Part shown: piece after piece, positions 1-12,300 of the stretch
Layout of the letters: the number at the start of each line of letters is the position of its first letter
Position numbering within the stretch: the first letter of the stretch is position 1
Assembly: GCA_023846275.1 (NCBI GenBank)
Contig: JAIUJO010000298.1
Coordinates: forward strand, 538,501-602,500
Origin: Vanilla planifolia
Lineage: Eukaryota; Streptophyta; Magnoliopsida; Asparagales; Orchidaceae
Length of the DNA: 64,000 nucleotides
Reading direction: 5' to 3'
Program-made: the position numbers and the translations under genes
The notes under the pieces: generated by a model
Seen by the model: only the letters and a program-made list of their open reading frames with translations
What the model was told of the DNA's origin: nothing
Databases searched by the model: none

Positions 1-560
1 AAAGTATAGTGGAATAAGATTAGGTTATGCTAGGCTAAGGTAGGCTAGGGTAGGCCATGCTAGGCTAGGCTAGGCTAGAGTAGAGGAGATTAGTAAAAGA
101 GTAGAGTAGGGCAAAGTGTTGCTTGGTTAGACTAGCAAGGCTAGGATAGGCTAAAGATGAGTAGAGTAGAGTAGCATAGAGGAGAGTGAAGTAGAGTATA
201 GTGGAGCATAGTATAGTAGAATAAAGTAGTGTAGAGGAGAACAGAGGAGAGCAAAGTAGATCATAGAAAAGTAGAGTAGAATAATAGAGTATAGTAAAGC
301 AAAGTAGAGTAGAGTAGAGTAGTATAGAGAAAAGCATAATAGAGTAGAGTAGAGCAAAGCTAGGTTAGGCTTGGCTAGGATAGAGTAGAGTAGAGTAGAG
401 TTGAGTGGAGTAGCGTAGAGTAGAGTAGAGTAGAGTAGAGATTGGTTATGCTATGCTAGGATAGTGTATGCTAGGCTAGGCTAGGCTAGGCTATGCTAGG
501 CTAGAGTATAGTATCGTAGAGCTAGATTAGGCTAGGTTTGGCTAGGCTAAGCTAGAGCAG
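1..560 (+). repeat. Dispersed duplication D, copy 1 (partner near 22,900-23,460)
   Basis: This stretch shares a long, ordered series of rare variants with 22,900-23,460 in the same orientation. Shared landmarks are GGTTAGACTAG followed by GATAGGCTAAAGATGAGTAG (from 145, partner from 22,991), the AGAATAATAGAGTATA word, AGTATAGAGAAAAG, the GGTTATGCTA...GGATAGTGTATGC block, and GTATCGTAGAGCTAGATTAGG. The offset is 22,846 at the second landmark. Because these words depart from the consensus pentamers, chance agreement is unlikely. The left end may lie outside the window. The right end near 560 is by eye: after GCTAAGCTAGA the two copies part. Confidence 0.85.
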
Positions 561-2589
561 AGTAGAGTAAAATAGATTAGAGTAAAGTAAATGAGAGTAG
601 AGTATAGTAGAATGGAGTAAAGTAGAGTATAATAGAGTAGAGTAGAGGAGAATAGAGGAGAGGAGAGGAGAGGAGAGCAGAACAGAGCAATTTTGACCAG
701 AGTAGAGCATAATAGAGCAGAGCAGAGTAGTGTAGAGCAAAGTAGAGTAGAGCACAGTAGAGCAAAGTAGAGTAGAGCTAGGTTAGGATAGGCTGTGCTT
801 GGCTTGAGTAGAGTAGAGTTGAGCAGAGTAGACTCGAGTAGAGTAGAATAGAGTTGTGTAGAGTAGAGCTAGTTGAGGATAAGTTAGGCTAGGCTAGGAT
901 AAAATAGAGTAGAGAAGAGTAGAGTATAGTATAATAGACTGAATAGAGTACAGTAGAGCTAGGTTAGGTTGGGTTAAGCTAGGCCAGTCTAGGTTAGGCT
1001 AGGATAAGCTCAGCTAGCTTAGAGTAAAGGAGACTAGAGTATAATAAAGTAGAGTAGAGTATAGTAGAGCTAGGTTAGGCTTGGCTAGGCTAAGTTAGAG
1101 TAGAGAAGAATAAACCAGAGTAAAGTAGAGTAGAGAAGAGCTAAGCAGAGTATGGCTAAGTAGAGTAGAGTAGAGTTAGGTTATGCTAGGATTGGCTTGC
1201 TTGGGTTAAGATAGGCTATAGTAGGGTAGAGTAGGGTAGAGTAGAGTAGAGCAAGATAGAGTAGAGTAGAGTAGAGTAGGCTATAGTAGAACTAAACTTT
1301 ACTAGGTTAGGCTAGGTTGGAGTAGAGTCGAGTAGAGTAGAGTATGGTGGAGTAGAGTAGATTAAAATAGAGTAGAGTAGAGTAGAGTAGAGTAAAGTAT
1401 AGAATAGTTTAGTTAGGCTAAGCTAAGGAAGGATAAGGTTGGCTAGGCTCAGCTAGGCTAGGCTAGAATGGTGTGAAGTGGAGTAAAGTAGAGTAGAGTT
1501 TTGTAAGGGACAGTAGAGAAGAGCAGAGCAGAGTGGAGCAGAGTAGAGTAGAGCAAAGGAGAGTAGAAGAGAAGAGAGGACAGTAGAGTAGAGAAGAGCA
1601 TAGTAGAGAGTAGAAGAGTAGAACATAGTAAAGAAGAGAGAAGTATAATAGAGAAGAGGAGAGCAGAGTAGACCTAGGTTAGATTTGGCTTTGCTATAGT
1701 AGAGTTGAGTAGAATATCGTACAATAGAGTAGAGTATGGTAGAGCAAGGTTAGGCTAGGTCAGGTTAGAGTACAGTAGAGTAGTGTAGAGTAAAATAAAG
1801 TCGAGTAGACCTACGTTAAGCTTGGCTAAGCTAAGCTAGGCTAGAGTAGAGTAGATTAGAGTAGATGAGAGGAGAGTAGACGAGACGAGAGGAGAAGAGA
1901 GCATAGTAGAGTAGGGTAGAGTAGAGTATAGCAGAGTGGAGCAGAGCAGAGCATAGCCAAGTAAAGCAAAGCAAAGTAGAGTAGAGCAAAGAAGAGCAGA
2001 TTAGAATAGAGCAGAGCAGAATAGAGAAGAGTAAAGTAGAATAGAGCTAGGTTTGTCTAGGCTATGTTAGGCAAGGTTGGGCTTGGCTAGGCTAGGCTAA
2101 GTTAGAGTGTAGTAGATTAAAATAAATTAAAGCAGAGTAGAGTATAGTAGAGCTAGGTTAGGCTAGAGTATAATACAATAAAGTAGAGTAAAGTAGACCA
2201 AAATAGAGCAAAGCAGAGTAGAGTAGAGCAGAGAATAGTAGAGTAGAGTAGGAAAAAGCAAAAGTAGAGCAGAGTAGAGTAGAGTGAAGGAGAATAGAGC
2301 AAAGCAGAGCTAAGTTAAGCTAGGCCAGGTTAGGCTAGGCTAAGGTAGAGTGCAGCAGAGTATAGTAAGGTTAGGCTTGGCTTGGCTAGGGAATGCTAGA
2401 GTAAATTATAGTAAAGCTAGGTTTGGTTAGGCTAGGCAAGGTTAGGCTAGGTTATAGTCGAGTAGAGTAGAGTAGAGTAGAGCAGAGTATAGCTCAATTA
2501 GGCTAGGCAAGAGTAAATTAAGGTTGAGTAGAGTATAGAGTATGGCAAAGCAGAGTAGAGAAAAGTAGAGTAGAGTAGAGTAAAGTAGA
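561..2589. repeat. Ordinary satellite between duplication D and segment A
   Basis: Alternating TAGAG and TAGGC blocks with no gene, RNA or element signal. A GGAGA-rich purine patch lies near 650-676, and more GAGAG-type variants occur around 1,558-1,660 and 1,865-1,900. I did not find a second copy of this stretch in the window by eye. It ends where the similarity between segments A and B begins. Confidence 0.8.
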
Positions 2590-5500
2590 GTAGAGTAGAG
2601 TAGAGTAGAGTTGGGTATAGTATAATAAGGCTGGGCTAGGCTAGGCTAGGTTGGCTAGGCTAGGATAGGTTAAGCTAGAGTGAATTTGAGGAAAGTAGAG
2701 GAGCATAGAGCTAAGTTATGCATAACTAGGCTAGAGTAGAAAAAAATATTATAGAGTGTAATAGAGCAGAGTAAACTAGGGCAGAGTAAAGCAGAACAGA
2801 GAAGAGCATAGCATAGAAGAGCAAAGTAGACCAAATAGAGCAGAGCAGAATAGAGCAGAGCAGAGTAGAGCACAGTAGAGTAGAACAGAGTAGAGGAGAG
2901 AAGAGTAGAGTAGAGCTAAATAGAGTACCACTGATCAGAGCAAAGTAGAGCAGAGTAAAGCAGAACAGAGTAGAGCAGAGCAAGGCTGAGTAGAGCTTAA
3001 GTGAGGTTAGGCTAGGCTAGGCTAGATTAGGCTAGATTAGAATAAAGTAGAGTAGGGTAGAATAGAGTATAATAAGGTTAGGCTAGACTAGGTTGGGTTA
3101 GGCTAGGCTAGGTTAGGCTAGGCAAGGCTAGGTTAGGCGAGGTTAGGATAGGGTAGAATAGAGTAGAGTAGAGTAGCATGGAGCTAAGTTAGGCTTCACA
3201 AGACAAGAGTATAATATAATAGAGTAGAGTAGAGTCGAGCCTAGGTGAGGTTAAGCTAGGTTAGGCTAGTCAAGAGTAGAGTAGAGTAGAGTAGGGCTGG
3301 GTAAAGTAGAGTATAGTATGGCTAGGTTAGGCTTGGCTACGTAAGGCTATATTTGGCTAGAGTAGACTAAAGTAGCATAGAGCTAGGTTAGGCTTAGTTA
3401 AGCTAAAGTAGAGTAGGGTAAGGCTATACTAGGCTAGATGAGGTTTGCTTAGAATAGGTTAGGCTAGGCTCTACTTGGCTAGGTTAAGTTAGGCTAGGCT
3501 AAACAAAGCTAGGCTAGGCATGGCTAGGTTAGGTTGTGGTAGGGCTAGGCTAGGCAAAGATAAAGTAGAGTAAAGTAGAGTATAGTGTAGTAAAGTAGTG
3601 TAGACTATAGTATAGTAACACTGGGTAAGGCAAGGTTTGGTTAGGTTAAGCTAGGCTAGGCTAGGCTAGGTTAGGCTACAGTAGAGTTTTGTAGAGTAGA
3701 GTAGTACAAAGCGGGGTTAGTCTTAGCTAGGCTAGAGTAGAATAAAATATAGTAGAGTAGAGTAGAGTTTGCCTAGACTAGGCGAGGTGAGGTTAGGTTA
3801 AGCAAGGATAGGATAGGCTAGGCTAAGCTAGGCTAGGTTAGAGTAGGGTAGGGTAGAGTAGAGTAGAGTAGAGTAAAGTAGACTAGAGTAGAGTAGGGTA
3901 GAGTGGAGTATAGTAATATAAAGAAGAGTATAATAGAGTAGAGTAGAGTAGAGTAGAGTAGGGTAGATTAAAGTAAGATAGAGCTATGTCAGGCTTAGCT
4001 AGGTTAGGGTAAAATAAAATAGAGTAGATTAAAGTAAAGTAGAGTAGAGTAAGGCTAGGCTAGGCTAGGCTGAAGTAGAGTAGACTAGAGTAGGGTAGAG
4101 TAGAGTATAGTAATCCTAGGCTAGGCTAGGTTAGGCTAGGTAAAGTTAGAGTAGAATAAATTAGAGTAGAGTAGCATAAAGCTAAGTTAGGATTAGCTAA
4201 GCTAGACTTGGATAAAATCGAGTAGAGTAGAGCAAGACCAGGCTAGAGTAGGCAAGGTTAGCATAGGCTAGGTTGGGCTAGGCTAAGTAGTGTAGAGTAG
4301 GGTAGAGTAAAGTATAGTAAGACTGAGCTTGGCTAGACTAGGTTGGCCTAGTTTGCTTAGGATAGGCTATGTTATCCTAAAGTAGAGTAGAGTAGCATAG
4401 AGCTAAGTTAGACTTAGCTAAGCTAGAGTAGAATAAAATGGATTGTGGTAGAGTAGAGCAGAGTAGAGTAGAGTATAATAGAGTCCAGTAAGGCTAGGCT
4501 AAGCTAGGAGACGTTAGGTTATGATAGCTTAGGCTAGACTAGGCTAAGTTTGGTTTAGCTTGGCTAGAGTAGAATAAAATAGAGTAGAGTAGAGTAAGAC
4601 GTGGCTATGCTAGGTGAGATTAGATTAGGTTAGGATAAACTAGGCTAGCTATGCTAGGTTTTAGTAGGGTATAGCAAAGTAGAGTAGAGTAGAGATGAGC
4701 AAAGCAGACTTGAGCATAGTAGAGTAGAGTAGAGCAGAGTAAAATAGAGCTACATTAGGCTTGGCTAAGTTAGAGCAGAGTAGTGTAGAGCTAGGTTAGG
4801 CTAGGCTTGGCTAGGTTAGAGTAGAGTAGAATATAATAGAGTTGAGTAGAGTGGAGTTGAATATAGTAGAGTAGAGTAGATCAGACCAGAGCAGAGCAGA
4901 GCAAAGCTAAGCTAGGTTAGGATAGGCTATGCTAGAGTAGAGTAGAGTAGAGCAACCTAGGGTAGGCTATGCTAAGGTTTGTTAGAATAGAGTAGAGTAG
5001 AGTGGAATAAAGCACTGTAGAGTAGAGTTGAACAAGCTTAGGCTAGGTTAGGCCAGCCCCGATTAAGATATGCCAGAGTAGAATATAGTAGAATAGAGTT
5101 GAGTAGAGTAGAGCTAGGTTAGGTTCTACTAGGCTAGTTTAGAGCAAAATAGAGTATAGTAGAGTAGAGAAGAGTAGAGCAAAGTAGAGTAGAGCAAAGA
5201 AGAGTAGAGTAGAGTAAAGCAAAATAGTAGAGTAGAGTAGAGTAGATGGAGCAGAGTAGAGCAAAGTAATAAAAAATGAGGAGAGCACAGTAGAGTAGAG
5301 TAGAGCTTGGTTAGGCTAAGCTAGGCTAGAGTAGAGTAGAGTATAGTAGAGTAGAGCGGATCTAGGTTAGGTTAGGTTTGAGTAAAGTAGAATAGAGTAT
5401 AGTAGAATAGAGCAGAGTTAGGTTAGGCTAGGCTAAGCTAGTCTAGGCCAGAGTGTAGTAGAGTAGAGTATAGTAGAGTAGAGTATAATATAATAGATTA

Positions 5501-6760
5501 GTGTAAGGTAGAGTAGAGCTAGGTTATGCTAGGCTAGGCTTGGTGAGGCTAGGCAAGTCTAGGTTTGGCTAGGCTAGAGTAGAGTAGAGCTAAGCTAGGT
5601 TAGGCTTTGCTAGGCTAAGCTAAGCTGGAGTTCAATGGAATAGAGTGGAGCAGAGTTGAGTAGAGTAGAGTAGAGTAAAGTAAAGCTAGGTTAGGTTAAA
5701 CTAGGCTAGACTGAAGTAGAGTAGACTACAGTAGAGTAGAGTATAGCAGAGTAGAGTACAGTAGAGTAGAGAAGAGTTTAACAAAGCAGAGTGGAGTAAA
5801 GTGGAGTAGAGTGGAGTAGAGTAGATTAGAGAAGAGTAGAGCTATGTTAGGCTATGTTAGGTTACACTAGGGCTATGTTAGGCTATGTTAGGTTACACTA
5901 GGCTAGGCTAGGCTAGAGTAGAGTAAAGTAGAGTAGAGCAGGGAAGAGTAGAGCTAGGTTAGGATTGGCTAGGGTAGGTTAGAGTAAAGTAGAGCAGAGT
6001 TTAGTTGAGCAGAGTAATGTAGGATAAAGTTATGTTAAGCTTAGCTTGGCGAGAGTAAAATAAAATAGATTAGAGTAATGTAAAGTAAGACTAGGCATGG
6101 CTAGGCTAGGTTAGGCTAAGCTAGAGTAGAGTAGACTATAATAAGATGTAGTAGAGTATAGTAAGGCTTTGCTAACCTAGGCTAGGTTAGGCTAAGCTAG
6201 GCTAGGCTAGCCTAGGTTAGGATAGGGTAGAGTAGAATAAAGTAAAGTATAGTAGCATAGAGGTATGTTAAAATTAGTAAGGCTAGAGTTAATTAAAATA
6301 GATTAGAGTATAACAGAGTAGAGCAAGGCTAGGCTAGACTAAGCTAAATTAGGTCAGGCTAGAGTATAGTAGAGTACGGTAGAGTATAGTAAGACTTAGC
6401 TAGGCTAGGCTAGGTTAGGTTATGCTAGGTTAGGATAGGCTATATTAGGCTAGTGTAAAGTAGAGTAACATAATGCTAAGTTAGGTTTAGCTAAGCTAGT
6501 GTAGAATAAAATAGAGTATAGTTGATATAAAAGAGTAGAGTAGAGTATAATATAGCAGAGAAGGCTAGGCAAAGCTAGGCAAGGTTAGGTTAGGATAGGT
6601 TAGGCAACAAGGCATGCCTAGGCTAAACTAGGCTAGGGTGGGTAGAGGAGAGTAGAGTAGGGTAGAGTATATTAGCATAAGGCTAAGTTAAGCTTAAGTT
6701 GGTTATAGTAGAATAAAATAGAGTAGAGTAAAGTAGAATAAGGTTTGGCTCGACTTGGGA
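2590..6760 (+). repeat. Higher-order repeat domain in copy A, unit about 200-220 bp
   Basis: Inside segment A the pentamers are organised into longer units marked by TAGCATAGAGCTAAGTTAGG, then CTTAGCTAAGCTAGAGTAG, then AATAAAATAGAGTAGAG. The TAGCAT-type word is seen at 3,174, 3,373, 4,172, 4,393, 6,253, 6,466 and 6,673, giving spacings of 199, 221, 213 and 207 bp between neighbours. Further copies lack the TAGCAT word but keep the AATAAAATA part, near 3,740, 4,010, 4,575 and 6,055. The first member near 2,701 is more divergent (GTTATGCATAACTAGG). Between about 4,680 and 5,990 the pattern is lost and ordinary array replaces it. Confidence 0.82.
5841..5901 (+). repeat. Tandem duplication, period 31 bp, copy A only
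   Basis: The words GCTATGTTAGGCTATGTTAG and GTTACACTAG occur twice in a row, starting at 5,841 and 5,872. At the matching place in segment B, near 48,860, only one shorter copy is present (GCTATGTTAGGCTACACTAG). The duplication therefore probably arose in A after the two segments separated, or was lost in B. Confidence 0.85.
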
Positions 6761-9265
6761 GGTTAGATTAAGTTAGGCTAAACTAGGCTAAGTTCAAGTA
6801 GGGCATAGTTGAGTAGAGAAGAATAGAGTAGGGCTAGGTTAAGTTAGGCTATGCTAGGATAAGGTACAATAGAGTAGAGTAGTGAAGAGCATAAAAGAGT
6901 AGAGAAGACCAGAGTAAAGTAGAGCAATACAGAGTAGAGTAGAGTAGTGTAGAGCAAAGCAGAGTAGAGTTAGGATGGGCTAAGCTATGCTAGACTAGGC
7001 AAGGCTAGGCTAAGCTTGGCTAGAGTAGAGTAGAATACAGTAGAGCTAGGTTAGGCGAGGCTAGGCTAGGCAAGTTTACAGTAGAGTAGAGTAGAGTAAT
7101 GCTAAGTTAGGTTAGGCTAGAAAGGGATAGGCTAAGCATGGCTAGGCTCAAGTAGTATAGAGTAGAGTATAGAAGTGTAAAGTTTAGCTTTATTAGGCTA
7201 GGAAAGGCTAAGCTAGGCTAAGCTTTAGTAGAGTATAGTAAAGTAGAGGAAAGTAGAGTAGAAGAGAACGGAGAATAATATAGAAAAAAAGAGTAGAATT
7301 GAGAAGAGCAGAGTAGAGCGTAAAAGAGCTGAGAAAAGTATAGCAGAGTAGAGTAAGGCTTCGTTAGGCTAAGCTAGGCTAGGTTAGCCTACGTTAGAGT
7401 AGAGTAGAGAAGAGTAGAGTAGAGTAAAATAGAGTATAGTAGGGTAGAGTAGAGTAGAGCACGATTGAGCTAGGCTTGGCTAGTCTAGACGAAGCAAGGT
7501 TAGGCTAGGCTTGAGTACAGTAGAGTTGAGTAGAGCAAGGTTAGGGTAGGCTATGCTAAGTTAGGCTTGGAAAAGTAGAGTAAAGTTGAGCTGAGTAGAG
7601 TAGAGTAGAGAAAAGGAGAGCTAAGCACTAGGCTAGGTTGGAGTAAAGTAGAGTTAAGTAGATTATAGCAAAGTAGAGTAGAGCAAAGAATTATAAATAA
7701 AAGTAGAGTAGAGATGAGGAGAGCAGAGTAGAGTAGAGGTAAGAAGAGTAGAGTTTAGCTAGGTTTGGTTGCGTTAGGTTTGGCTAGGCGAGGCTAGGTT
7801 AAAATCGAGTCGAGTAGAGAAGAGTAGAGTGGAGTAGAGCTAAGTTTGTTTAGGCTAGACTAGGCTTAGGTAGAGTAGAGTGGAGTAGGATAGAGCAGAG
7901 CAGAGCAGAGTTGAGAGGAGTAGAGATAGTAGAGCAAAGTGAAGCAGAGTAGAGTAGAGCAGAGTATAGTAGAGCAACACAGAGTAAGGTTAGGATAGGC
8001 TAGGTTAGAACAAAGTAAAGTAGACTACAGTATAGTAGAGTTGAGCTTGGTTAGGCTAGGCAAGACTAGGAAAGGAAAAACAAGGCTAGAGTAATGTAGC
8101 ATAGAGATGAGTAGAGTAGAGAAGAGTAGAGCATAGCAGAGTAGAGCAAATCAAAGTAGAGCTGAGTAAAGAAGAGCAGAGTAGAGTAGAGCTGAGTAGA
8201 GTAGGGCAGAGTAGAGAAGAGAAGAGTAGAGCAGTGGAAAGCAGAATGGAGTAGAGCAGAGCAGAGTAGAGAAGTATCGAGTAGAGTAGAGAAGAGTAGA
8301 GCATAGCAGAGTAGAGGAGAGTAGAGTAGAGCAGAGCAGAGTAGAGCAGAGTAGAGAAGAGCTAAGTTTGGTTAGGCTAGGATAAAGTAGAGTAGAATAG
8401 AGCTAAGTTAGGCTAGGCTAAGCTTGGTTTGGTTAGAGTAGAGTAAAGCAGAGTAGAGTAGAGTAGAGTGGAGTGGAGTAAAGGAGAGCAGGGTAGAGTA
8501 GAGCTAGGTTAGGTTAGGTCAGGCTAGGTAAGGCTAAGCTAGGTTAAGCTTGGCAAAGCTAAGCTAGTCTATATTAGAGTAGAGTGGAGTAGAGTAAAAT
8601 AGAGTAAAGTGGAGTAGGGTAAGGTTAGCTAGGCTAGGCTAGGGTATAATAGAGTACAGTAGAGAAGAGCAGAGCAGAGAAGAGTAAAGTAGTGTCGAGC
8701 AAAGCAGAGTAGAATAGGACAGTACAGAGTTTTGTTAGGCTCGGCTTGGCTAGGCTTAGGTAGGCTATAGTAGAGTAGAGAAGAGTAGAGCTTGGATAGA
8801 CTAGGCTAAGAAAGGCTATGCTAGATTAAATTAGAGTAGAGTATAGTAGAGTAGAGTAGAATAGAGTAGAGTATAGTAGAGTATAGGATAATAGAGTAGA
8901 GTTTGGTGGAGTAAAGTAGAGTAGATTTTTGTATGGCTAAACCAGGCTAGGGTAGGCCAAGCTAAGATAGGCTAGAGTAAAGTAGAGTAGAGAATCATAG
9001 AGAAGACTAGAGTAAAGTAGAGCTCGATTAGGCTAGGCTAGTCTTGGCTAGGCTAGGATAGAGTAGAGTAGAGAAGAGCATAGTAGAGAAAAGCAGAGTA
9101 TAGTTTAGAAGATTGTAGTAGAGTAGAACAGAGTAGAGAAATAGATTAGAGTACAACAGAGTAGAGCAAAGTAGAGCAAAGCATAGAAGAAGTAAGTTAG
9201 GCTAAGCTATATTAAGTTAGGATAGGCAAGGCTAGGTTGAGTAGAGTAGAGTAGATAGAGTAGAG

Positions 9266-9305
9266 TATAGTATAGTATATTATAGTATACTATAGTATAG
9301 TAGAG
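9266..9305. repeat. TATAG run with a 14-bp perfect palindrome
   Basis: Eight or so TATAG-type units follow each other. At 9,281-9,294 the sequence TATAGTATACTATA is its own reverse complement. The matching place in segment B, near 52,212-52,235, is a plain TATAG run without the palindrome, so the palindrome is explained by one or two base changes in A. No function is suggested. Confidence 0.75.
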
Positions 9306-12300
9306 TTAGGTTTGGCTAGGCTAGGTTAGGCTAGGCTAGAGTAAAATAAAGTGGAGAAGAGAAGAGCAAAACTGGGAAAAGTAGAGCAGAGCAGAGCACA
9401 GCTACGTTAGGCTAGGCAAGGCTCGAATAGGGTAGAGTAGAGTAGAGTAAGGTTAGACTAGGCTAAGCTAGGTTTGGTTAGAGTAGAGTAGAGTCAAGTA
9501 TAGTAGAGTATAGGATAGCATAGTAGAGTAGAGCAAAGAAGAGTAGAGTAGAGTGGAGTAGAGTAGAGAAGTGTATAGCATAATAGAGTAGAGAAAAGTA
9601 GAGCATAGTTGAACTAAGTAGAGTAGTGATAAGCAAAGCAAGTTTCAGCTAGGCTAAGCTCTGATAGGCTAAGTTTGGCTAGGGTAGAGTATAGTAGAGT
9701 GAGTAGAGTAAAAAAGAATAGAGTACAAATAAGATAGGCTATATTAGAGTAGAGTGGATTAGAGTAGAGTAGAGCATACTCGATTATAGTATAGGAGAGC
9801 TAGGTTTGGCTTGAATAGGCTCGGATATACAAGGCTAGGTTAGAGTAGAGTATAGTATAGTAGAGTAGAGTAGAGTAGAGCTACGTTATGCTAGGCTAGG
9901 CTAGGGCACAATAGAGAATTGTGGAGTAGTGTAGAGTAGAGCTTCACAGAGTTAGGTTAGGCATAGCTAGATGAGGGTAGATAAGGTTGGGCAAGGCTAG
10001 GCTATGCTTGGCTTGAGTAGAGTAGAGCAAAGTAGAGCTAGGTTAGGGTAGCTAGGCTAAGCTATGTTAGAGTATAAAAGAGTAGAGTAGAGCAGAGTAG
10101 AGTAGAGTAAGGCTCAGTTAAGCAAGGCTAGGCTAGGCTAAGAAAGGCTAGAGTGGAGTTGAGTAGAGTTGAGTAGTGCATAAAAGAGAAAATTAGAGAA
10201 AAGTAGAGTAGAATAGAGCAGAGAATAGTAGAGTAGAGCAGAGCAGAGCAGAATATAGCAGAGTTGAGCTGAGTAGAGTAGAGTAGAGCTAGGTTAGGTT
10301 ATGTTAGGCTAGCTTAGAGTAAAGTAGAGTAGAGTAGAGTATAGTAGAGTTGAGTAGAGGTTGGTTAGGCTAAGATAGGGAAGGCTAGGTTAGGCGAGGC
10401 TAGAGTAGAGTGAGTAGAGTAGAGTGGAGTAGGGTCGAGCTAGGTTAGGTTTGGCTAGGCTAAGCTAGGATAGGTTAGGTTAGGCTACATTAGGTAGGGC
10501 TAGGCTTTGCTAAATAAGAGTAGAGTAGAGCAAAGCAGAGAAGAGTAGAGTAGAACAAAGCTAAGTTTAGGTTAGCATAGAGAAGCATAGAGCATAATAG
10601 ATTAGAGTAGAGCAAAGCTAGGTCAGGCTAGGTTTAGTTAGGCTAAGCTAAGCTAGGATAGGCAAGGCTAGAGGAGAGTAGAGTAGAGTAGTGCATAGTA
10701 GAGTAGAACATAGTAGAGTAGAGGAGAGCACAATAGAATAGAGTGGAGTAGAGCAGAGCAAAGTAGAGCAGAGCTAAGCAAAGTAGAGCATAGAAGAACA
10801 AAGTTAGGCTAGGCTAATTGAGGTTAGAGCAAATTAGAGCAAACTAGAGTAGAGCTTGGTTAGGCTAGGCAAGGTTAAGCAAGACTAAACTAGGCTATAG
10901 TAGAGTAAAGAAAAGTAGAGAAGAGTAGAGTAGAGTAGAGTAGAGCAGAGAGTAGTAGAGCAGAGTAGAGTAGAATAGAGTAGAGCTAGGTTAGGCTAGG
11001 GTAGTGTTGAGAAGAGTATGGTTAAGTTAGGCTTGGTTAGGTTAGAGTAGAGTTGACTAGAGTATAGTAGAGTAGAATCAATTTTAGTATAGTAGAGTAG
11101 GGTAGAGTAGACGAGAGTAGAGTAGAGTGGAAAAGAGTAGAGTAGAGTAGAGCTAGATTAGGTAAGGCTAGGTTAGGCGAGGCTAGGATAGGTTAGGCTA
11201 AGCAAGGCTAGGCTAGGCTAGAGATGAGTCGAGTATTATAGTATACCATGATTAGGGTAGGCAAGGCAAGGCTGGGGTAGGGTAGGCTAGCCTTGCTAGG
11301 AAAGGCTAGGCTAGTGAAGTGTATGGTATTGTAGAGTAAAGTAGAGTAGAGTTAGCTTAGGTTAGGCTAGGCTAGGCTAGAGTAGAGTAGAGTGGAGTAG
11401 AGTAAAGTAGAGTAGATTATAATAAAGCAAAGTAAAGTAGAGTATGGCAGAGCATATTAGAGTAGAGTAGAGGAGAGCAGAGCAGAGCAGGTAGAATAGA
11501 ATAAAGCAGAGCAAAGTAGGGTAGAGCTAAGCTAAGTAAAATTGTAGAGCAGAGCAATACAGAGCAAAGTAGAGTAGATTAGAGTTGAGCAAGGTTAGGA
11601 TAGGCTAAGCTAGGCTAGGCTAGAGTACAGTAGAGTAAAGTAGAGTAGACTAGATTAGAGTATAGTAGAGTATAGTAAAGTAGAGTATGGTTAGGTTAGG
11701 CTAGGATAGGTTAGGACAGGCTAGGCTAGAACATAGTAGAATGGAGTATGGTAGAGTAGAGCTAGGTTAGACTAGGCTAGGATACAGTACATTAGAGTAG
11801 AGTAGAGTAGAGTAGAGTAAAGAAGAGCAGAGAAAAGAAGAGTAGTGTAGAGCTGAGAAGAGTAGAGTTAATTGGAGTAGAGCAAGGTTAGGCTAGGCTG
11901 ACCTAGAATATGTTAGGCTAGAGTATGGTAAATTAGAGCTAGGTTTCGCTTGGTTAGGCTAGCCTTTGTTAGAGTAGAGAAGAGTAGAGTAAAGTATAGT
12001 AAAGAAGAGTATAATAGAGTATAGTATAGTAGAGTAGAGTAGAGTAGAGCAAGATTAGACTAGGCTAGTCTAAGTTAGGGTGGGCAATGCTAGGCTAGGA
12101 TGGGTTAGAGTAATGTATAGTAGAGTGGGAAAGAGCTAGGTTAGGTTAGGCTTGGCTAGCTTAGGCCAATGTACAATAAAGTAAACTAGAGTTGAGTAGA
12201 ATAGACTAGAGCAAAGCAGAGCAGAGCGGAGTATAGCAAAATAGGGTAGAGCTTAACAGGGTAGAGCAGAGAAGAGCTAGATTAGGCTAGCTAGAGTAGG

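Noticed and set aside
65-337. Hydrophobic Leu/Tyr/Phe-rich frame on the minus strand that could look like membrane segments
   Set aside because: The hydrophobicity follows from CTCTA-type codons (Leu, Tyr, Ser, Thr). The same pattern is seen in every A-rich block of the window.
7270-7300. A-rich patches (also near 5,265, 35,169 and 39,242) as poly-A tails of SINEs or LINEs
   Set aside because: They are 6-8 As long, have no element body upstream, and are flanked on both sides by pentamers. The 7.27-kb and 5.27-kb patches have counterparts in copy B at the expected places.
9281-9294. TATAGTATACTATA as an operator or transposon end
   Set aside because: It lies within a TATAG run, its partner in copy B has no palindrome, and there is no gene or element beside it.
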